Shown here: positions 59,166 through 64,000 of the stretch, piece after piece | How positions within the stretch are numbered: position 1 is the first letter of the stretch | How the letters are laid out: each line of letters starts with the position of its first letter | Source of the DNA: Streptomyces sp. HUAS YS2 | Lineage (GTDB): Bacteria; Actinomycetota; Actinomycetes; Streptomycetales; Streptomycetaceae | Reading direction: 5' to 3' | Length of the DNA stretch: 64,000 nt | Assembly: GCF_033343995.1 (NCBI RefSeq) | Contig: NZ_CP137573.1 | Span: forward strand, 7,811,344-7,875,343 | Program-made: the position numbers and the translations under genes | Notes under the pieces: model-generated | What the model saw: the letters and a program-made list of their open reading frames with translations, nothing else | Told to the model about the DNA's origin: nothing | Database searches by the model: none

Positions 59166-60055
59166 GGGCCTGTCCGCAATGTCAGCTAGGGAGCCATAGT
59201 CGCAGGCAGGCGAGGGTGACCAGGGCTTTGTAGTGGCGGGCTCGTTTGTCGTAGCGGGTGGCGAGGGCCTTGTTCTGCTTGAGCCGGTTGAAACAGCGTT
59301 CGACGACGTTGCGGCGCCGGTAGACCTCGCGGTCGAGACGGCACAGGCTCTCGCCTCGCCGGAGGCGTCCGTTGATCTGGTCGACGCGTTCGGGGATGGT
59401 GCAGGCGATACCGCGTCTGCGCAGGTAGGAGCGGATCTTGCGGGATGAGTAGCCCTTGTCGCCGACCACCCGTAGCGGTCGGGTGCGGGGCCGGCCGGGC
59501 CCGTATCGCTTGATGTGGATGCGGGCCATGACCGGTTCGAACTGCGTGCAGTCGTTGACGTTCCCGCCGGTGATCGTGAAGGCGAGCGGCCGGCCCTGTC
59601 CGTCGCAGGCGAGGTGGATCTTTGTGCTCAGTCCGCCGCGGGACCGGCCGAGTGCTTCGCCGGTCCAGGGCCCCCTTTTCGGGCCCCGGCGGCGTGCTGA
59701 TGGGCCCGCACGATGGTCGAGTCGACGCAGACGATCGACCAGTCGACCTCGCCGATCGCGTCCGAGTGCTGCTGGACGTGGGCCAGGAGCCGGTCCCAGG
59801 TTCCGTCCGCTGACCAGCGGCGGAACCGTTCGTAGACGGTCTTCCACGGCCCGTACCGCTCGGGCAGGTCCCGCCAGGCCGCACCCGTGGACAGCTTCCA
59901 CAGGATTCCGTTGAGGACCTGCCGCCGGTCCCGCACCGGACGACCCATCCGGGGCGGAGCCAGCAACGGCCCGATCACTTCCCAGGCCTGATCAGTCAGT
60001 TCATGACGTCGCACCACGAACGGAGTAACGACCGATCGACATTGCGGACACGCCC
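59166..60055 (-). mobile_element. IS5-family element (IS427-like), copy 2, 890 bp, intact
   Basis: The same 890-bp element as at 43870-44759, in opposite orientation, with the same terminal repeats. No interrupted gene is seen here: it lies between the HTH gene and the 60091 gene. Its transposase lacks the nonsense change of copy 1, so it is the likely active copy. The two copies flank a 14.4-kb stretch that includes the tns operon. Confidence 0.93.
59182..60017 (-). CDS. IS5-type transposase by -1 frameshift
   Basis: Frame A starts at GTG 60017 (MVRRHELTDQAWEVIGPLL) and stops at 59628; frame B carries LSTKIHLACDGQGRPLAF, NVNDCTQFEPVMARIHI, LRVVGDKGYSSRKIRSYLRR and RRNVVERCFNRLKQNKALAT to 59182. 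The frames overlap over about 300 bases. A -1 shift at the AAAAGGGGG stretch (59671-59679) would join them, giving one DDE transposase. IS427-group elements are known to use frameshifting. No stop interrupts frame B here. Confidence 0.88.
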
Positions 60056-60090
60056 TAGGACCACACAGCGGGGAGAGAGAACGGGCGGGT

Positions 60091-60753
60091 GTGTGGACGT
60101 GTGAGGTATGCGGCGCCAAGGTGCTTCAGGGCGACGGGGAGACGACGGGAGCGGCGGTGCGCAGGCATGCACGCTCAGCCGGGCATTCGCCGGCGAGTGT
60201 CAGCAGGCAGCGGCCAGGCGGGATTGTGCAGCGGTGGCGCACCCCTGAGGAGCGTGAGCAGGAGCGGGAGACAGCCGAAGAGGCTGCGGAGATCGCTTGC
60301 ATGCGGGAGTTGAACTGGCGGGCGGCCGGGAGTACCGGCGGACGGACACCGCGCGAATTTTCCAGCTCCTCCAGGAACCCCGGCACTGTGCACCGGCAGC
60401 CGACTTCGGGTCCCATGCCTTTACCGACACACCCAGTGGCGGCACTCGCGGGCCTGGTAGTCGTCGTGTGTGCCTTTGTGCTCAACGGCTTGGGTGGCGA
60501 AGTGTCATGGTGCATGGACCACCCGGACAGCCGAGGCAACAATATGCGGGTTTCTGGAGACTGCGCTCGGATCCTGGAGAACGCGACCGCAATGGAGGCG
60601 TTTGCCGCGCACACCTGGGGCTGGGTCCTGCTGGCTGGCCTGGCGTCGTGGGGTGCCGCCGGAGTCTTGTGGTTCAGGCATCAAAGAGAGCAGCCCAGCC
60701 GCTTCTACTACACCGAACGCCGCGGGCGGTTGTACCTGCACCGTCGGCTGTGA
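60091..60753 (+). CDS. Zn-finger-like N-terminus fused to a membrane segment, unknown
   Basis: A 220-residue frame from GTG 60091, 36 bases after the IS end. The N-terminus WTCEVCGAKV with later HARSAGHS suggests a small C2H2-type or CxxC...H site. After an acidic helix (RTPEEREQERETAEEAAEIA), a Ser/Pro linker leads to two hydrophobic segments (VAALAGLVVVVCAFVLNGLG and WGWVLLAGLASWGAAGVLWF) and a Tyr/Arg-rich end. It may be two genes: MPLPTHPVAA at 60415 could start the membrane half. The IS may supply or remove its promoter. Confidence 0.45.
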   Translation: MWTCEVCGAKVLQGDGETTGAAVRRHARSAGHSPASVSRQRPGGIVQRWRTPEEREQERETAEEAAEIACMRELNWRAAGSTGGRTPREFSSSSRNPGTVHRQPTSGPMPLPTHPVAALAGLVVVVCAFVLNGLGGEVSWCMDHPDSRGNNMRVSGDCARILENATAMEAFAAHTWGWVLLAGLASWGAAGVLWFRHQREQPSRFYYTERRGRLYLHRRL

Positions 60754-60931
60754 CCGGCCTGACAATGAGCCTGGGAAACCCCGTGGTTCCCCCGGCCTTC
60801 CGCCAGTCAATGACCTTGCATTCAGTTGTCCCTGGGGGCTCCCCACTCGCTGTCCACTCCTGCCGCGCCGTGCGGAAACTTGGTACTGCTGGCCGAGGTC
60901 GGACGAATCGCGCGTCTCCCGTGTGGCGCGG
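60754..60931. other. Gap between the 60091 gene and the kinase extension
   Basis: No plausible gene. GGGAAACCCCGTGGTTCCC at 60774-60792 forms a hairpin that could terminate both convergent genes. Confidence 0.45.
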
Positions 60932-61105
60932 TCAGGTTGCGGTGAACCCCGTACAGGCGATGTAGCGGTGTGATCCGTCGCCGACCGACCACACCACGGT
61001 GTACGTGCCCTGGGCGTAGGAGGCGTCGGCCCCGGAGAAGTCTCCCGGCCAGGTGACGACTGCCGAGGTGTCGGACTGCAGGCTGGCTCGCGCCAGCCGC
61101 GACGT

Positions 61106-62518
61106 TCAATCGGGCACGTACACGCGCGCCAGCACGTCCATCTCCGGCTGGATGGGGTCGAAGTTGCCGTACTTGTTGCGCAGCGAGAGTTCCACCGCGT
61201 CCCCAGCCCGAACTTCCCCCGGGGCGACAATTTGCCAGGCCCCGTCGACTTCAGCCGGCTTTCGTGGAGCGCAGTCCACCTCGGTCGGCAGGTAGGCGAA
61301 CGGAGGCGGCTGCAGCGAGACAGAAGCGGACGGCTCCGGCTCCTCGGCCGGAGCAGAAGAGGAAGGGGCTGCAGCAGCCGAAGGAGTGGGCGAGGTACTC
61401 GGGCGACGAACCTCCTGCGCGGACGGCTGCGCCGATGGAGCGACTGCGCGAGGTGAATTGCTTGGCGCTGCTGTCGGCGCCTGGCCGGGCATCCCGGAGG
61501 CTTTCACAGTGACAGCTCCGCCGATGGTTCCTGCGACGAGGGCGGCCACAGCGGCCGCCGCAACAACCCCAGGACGCTTTCGCCGCGAGCCAGCGGAGCG
61601 CCAGGCGGGATCGTCCTCGTGCGACACGTCCCAAGGGACGCTCGCCAGGTCGAAAGCCAGTGTTGGTTGCTCGCTTGCGGGTGTGACTGCGGTGGCCTGT
61701 GCGGCGAGCAGCGTCGAGCAGGCGCGGGCGAGCTCAGCGCCTGTAGGCCGGTTTCCAGGCTGCTTGGCCAGAGCCTGCTCGACCATAGGGAGAAGGTCGC
61801 CGGGAAGACCCGAAAGGTCGGGCTCGGCGGACATGATACGGAAGGCCACGGCATCGGGGGCGCCGGAGCCGAACGGGAGGCGGCCTGTGGCCGCATAAGC
61901 AACGAGTGCGCCCCAGGCGAAGACGTCTCCTTCAGGCCCCACCACGCCCGTCTGGTAGTGCTCGGGACTGATCCAGCCCGGACTGCCGGTGACGACCCCG
62001 GTCCGCGTCACCGATGTGCCGTCCAGGGCGTGGGAGATGCCGAAGTCCAGAACCTTGGGGCCGGAGGGAGAGAGGATGACATTGCCGGGCTTGATGTCGC
62101 GGTGGACGATCCCCGCTCCATGCACCGCAGCGAGTGCCGCCGCAGTCCCGGCAGCGAGCGCGTACAGAGGTGCGCCCTGCACGGGGCCGTGCGCATCGAG
62201 GTACTGGACGAGCGTCGGCCCGGGCACGAAGGGGGCTGCCAGCCATGGAGTAGTTCCATCGGTGTCGGCATCGTGGACCGGGACCAGGCACGGCCCTGTC
62301 ACCCTTCGGGAGAGTCGGACCTCGCGTCGGAAGCGTGCCCGGAACTCATCGTTCGCAGCATGCGCAGGGTGGATGACCTTGACAGCCAGGCGTAGCCCAG
62401 CGGGATCGACAACCGCGAACACGGCACCCATACCGCCACTCCCGAGCCGGCCGATGACACGCCAGGCACCTATTCGGCGCGGATCTCCAGGGAGCAGCGG
62501 CTGGATGCGGCTGGACAC
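61106..62518 (-). CDS. Membrane Ser/Thr protein kinase, probably prematurely stopped
   Basis: A 470-residue PknB-like kinase from GTG 62518 (AAGGAG site). The Gly loop is GRLGSGGMGAVF (24-35), the ATP Lys is K47, HRDIKPGN has catalytic D141, and DFG has D158. After a linker, a TM helix (VVAAAAVAALVAGTIGGAVT, near 320-340) leads to a Pro/Ser extracytoplasmic stretch and a small beta domain (APGEVRAGDAVELSLRNKYG). The frame ends at TGA 61106-61108 but stays open for 57 more residues (SRLARASLQSDTSAVVTWPG, then FSGADASYAQGTYTVVWSVG to CTGFTAT) until TGA 60932-60934, which completes the beta domain. The stop is therefore probably a point mutation. Confidence 0.85.
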   Translation of the reverse strand: MSSRIQPLLPGDPRRIGAWRVIGRLGSGGMGAVFAVVDPAGLRLAVKVIHPAHAANDEFRARFRREVRLSRRVTGPCLVPVHDADTDGTTPWLAAPFVPGPTLVQYLDAHGPVQGAPLYALAAGTAAALAAVHGAGIVHRDIKPGNVILSPSGPKVLDFGISHALDGTSVTRTGVVTGSPGWISPEHYQTGVVGPEGDVFAWGALVAYAATGRLPFGSGAPDAVAFRIMSAEPDLSGLPGDLLPMVEQALAKQPGNRPTGAELARACSTLLAAQATAVTPASEQPTLAFDLASVPWDVSHEDDPAWRSAGSRRKRPGVVAAAAVAALVAGTIGGAVTVKASGMPGQAPTAAPSNSPRAVAPSAQPSAQEVRRPSTSPTPSAAAAPSSSAPAEEPEPSASVSLQPPPFAYLPTEVDCAPRKPAEVDGAWQIVAPGEVRAGDAVELSLRNKYGNFDPIQPEMDVLARVYVPD

Positions 62519-62829
62519 GACCGCTCCTTAGGTGTGATCGGCTCGAGCGAGAGACCATGAAATGCTACCGAGCTCGGGATGAACCTGCTGTCGCGGTCCT
62601 GACCTCTCCATGGGGAAGCGAGGCATCCCAGGAGGTGCGCGCGCCGCTTCCAGTGAGCCCGAGGAGGTCCTCTCGGGTCAGCTCGGTGGTGTGCACCGAC
62701 GCGTACGTGGAGCGTGAGGCGATGCTCGAGCACTGGCGCCGCCTTGCTGAGGCGACCTACGAGGTGTGCCAGCGGCGAAAGCCCCGGACGCGATCGCCTC
62801 CGGGGCCCGCTGTTGCGTGCTTCGTCTTG
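62519..62829. other. Upstream region of the kinase gene
   Basis: A -10-like TAGCAT (minus strand, 62562-62567) lies about 45 bases before the kinase GTG, whose site AAGGAG is at 62525-62530. No gene supported; a plus-strand frame encodes a short LEHWRRLAEATYEVC stretch without initiation signals. Confidence 0.4.
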
Positions 62830-63527
62830 TCAGGACAGTGGGGTCGGGCGGCGGGGCGGGGGTACGGCCTTCAGGAGCTCCCAAAGCGGTCGCGAACCGC
62901 TCGCCCATTCGGCCAGCACGGTCCGGTCGACCAGGTGCAGTCGTTGGGAATGCGCGAACTCCATGGCGGGCTTGGAGAATTTCCCGTTTGTGACGAGGAC
63001 GACGACGTCGCCCTTGTGCACCGGCCGGCCGGTGCCGTTGAGGACCTGCAGATCGGGTGTGCCGACCGCGGCCCCGGCCAGTCCGGCCTTGCGGTGTTTG
63101 CACTGGATGACCATCGCCGGCCGTACGGGTCGGTCGCTTTCACATCTGCACCGTTGTCTCCCGCGCCGCCGACCTGGACCGCGTTCGCGCACCCGTCCCG
63201 CCGCATCAGATCGCGCACCGCATGCTCGAACTCCCGGTGGTGCAGCGCATCGAGCTGCGTCAGCGCGTAGCGCAGGCCCTGTGCCCTCACCCGCTCCCAC
63301 TGCGCAGCCCGCTGTCGTTTGACCACCCGGACCGCGACGGCTCCAACGACGGCCAGCAGCACAACGACCACGACCACCGGGTGGGCGCTCAGGAAGCGCA
63401 CCAGGCTCATGAGCACCCCCCACACAAGCAGTAAACCGCCACCTATGACGACGAGCTGCTCCGTACCGGAGCTCTTGCGTGACCGTCGACGAGCAGGTCG
63501 CCGCCTCGCAGTCGGTCGTCGGCTCAT
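62830..63527 (-). pseudogene. Membrane-anchored Mrr-type restriction endonuclease, frameshifted
   Basis: From ATG 63527: basic MSRRPTARRRPARRRSRKS, two hydrophobic helices (TEQLVVIGGGLLLVWGVLMS and LSAHPVVVVVVLLAVVGAVA), then HREFEHAVRDLMRRDGCANA, VQVGGAGDNGADVKATDPYG (the D-GAD part of the Mrr motif). At about 63115 the frame is lost by one missing base. The other frame continues VIQCKHRKAGLAGAAVGTPD (Q-x-K), VLNGTGRPVHKGDVVVLVTN and ends at 62830. Rejoined it is a 232-residue Mrr_cat protein; members cut modified or foreign DNA. The ATG overlaps the stop of the repeat gene upstream. Confidence 0.8.
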
Positions 63528-63835
63528 CGCCCGCTCCCGCTGCGGTCCCACTTGATCGGGTACGACACCGTCGGCGCTGGCCGCGGAGCCGGTTTGGCTC
63601 CACCCGGCCACGGGATCGGGTACTTCACCGCAGGAGTGGAGCGGGTGACCGGCCTGGGCCAGCCGGGCCACTTGATCGGATACGTCACCGGCGACGAGGT
63701 CCGCGGGCTGGGTAACGGCTCCGTGCCCGCCCCGCTGCCCGCCGACGTACCGGTGTTCCCTGAACCTTCCCCGGTCGTGCTGCGCCTCCCTGCGCAACCG
63801 CCCCATCCAAGCACCCGCCACTGACAAGCCGTCAC
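63524..63835 (-). CDS. Short protein with YPIKWP-type repeats
   Basis: From GTG 63835 (uncertain), the frame contains three copies of a YPI(K/P)W unit: VTYPIKWPGW, VKYPIPWPGG and VSYPIKWD, 22 or 23 residues apart, in a Pro-rich tail. The stop (63524-63526) overlaps the ATG of the Mrr-like gene as ATGA, so the two are coupled. The N-terminus may extend beyond the chosen start. Its family is unknown. Confidence 0.45.
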   Translation of the reverse strand: MTACQWRVLGWGGCAGRRSTTGEGSGNTGTSAGSGAGTEPLPSPRTSSPVTYPIKWPGWPRPVTRSTPAVKYPIPWPGGAKPAPRPAPTVSYPIKWDRSGSGR

Positions 63836-64000
63836 CCCGCGATCACCAATCGTGATCTTGAGATGGAGCGCTGAAGAGAGCGGGGCCTCGCGCTGGTCGG
63901 CACAGACGAAGGCTGCCGTATCCGAAGTTGAGGAAGAACGGCCGGGCGGAGCCACGAGGAGTGGACATGGGCCAACATGCGGCCCGGTGCCGGTGGCGGG
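63836..64000. other. Window end, nothing assigned
   Basis: No supported gene. AATCGTGATCTTGAGATGG at 63848-63866 is unremarkable. A gene could begin beyond the window. Confidence 0.4.

Noticed and set aside
1..64000. CRISPR array
   Set aside because: No regularly spaced direct repeats with unique spacers were seen.

Overview
The window is high-GC actinobacterial DNA, almost certainly a Streptomyces chromosome. GTG starts are frequent, GTGA/ATGA start-stop overlaps are common, and the families are typical of the genus: DUF5753/DUF6879, TipAS-type MerR, a NarL-type two-component system next to an ABC exporter, DUF4916, and a giant secreted RHS protein. The number of insertion sequences, broken genes and one-off accessory genes suggests a variable chromosomal region such as an arm. 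No species is named from sequence alone.

Region 1 (1-37.2 kb) is mostly ordinary metabolic, regulatory and transport genes. It holds a baeRF2/Rv2629-like protein cut by the window edge, an LpqC-like esterase lipoprotein, a DUF3291 protein with an ArsR-like regulator, and an 8.7-kb secreted RHS polymorphic toxin with a nuclease-like tip and a SUKH immunity gene. These are followed by a DUF4916 NUDIX-like protein, an MDR oxidoreductase with a MerR regulator and a recognisable MerR-type promoter, a histidine kinase/response regulator divergent from an ABC exporter, and a chloramphenicol-type MFS exporter behind an attenuator-like leader. Next come a polysaccharide deacetylase, a small membrane protein/HTH pair, an aberrant tRNA-like gene, an AraC/MFS pair, LysE, a TnpB element and TipAS-type, epimerase and TetR regulatory clusters. 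Decayed fragments lie at 26.9-27.3 kb and 35.7-36.4 kb.

Region 2 (37.2-53.6 kb) is an accessory island. Its core is a Tn7-like transposition operon on the minus strand, tniQ-tnsA-tniA(tnsB)-tniB(tnsC), 50.2-44.9 kb. Its neighbours are two SF2 helicases with C-terminal helicase-associated (HA) domains, a DUF6615-like nuclease candidate and a large Zn-ribbon plus PD-(D/E)xK protein. The island is damaged: tniQ is split at a G8 run, the left helicase is frameshifted, TniA has Gly where the first catalytic Asp is expected, and an IS5-family element has cut off the end of the large nuclease gene. I can reconstruct that gene's ancestral 3' end exactly.

Region 3 (53.6-64 kb) carries two membrane proteins ending in a 52-bp perfect palindrome, a DUF5753/DUF6879 pair whose HTH gene has an in-frame stop, small HTH and membrane proteins, a second inverted copy of the same 890-bp IS (this one intact), a Ser/Thr kinase with a probable premature stop, and a frameshifted membrane-anchored Mrr-type nuclease.

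Likely working units: RHS toxin with SUKH protein; MerR with MDR enzyme; two-component system with ABC exporter; Cml exporter with its leader; TniQ/TnsA/TniA/TniB with the nuclease and helicase cargo; DUF5753 with DUF6879.
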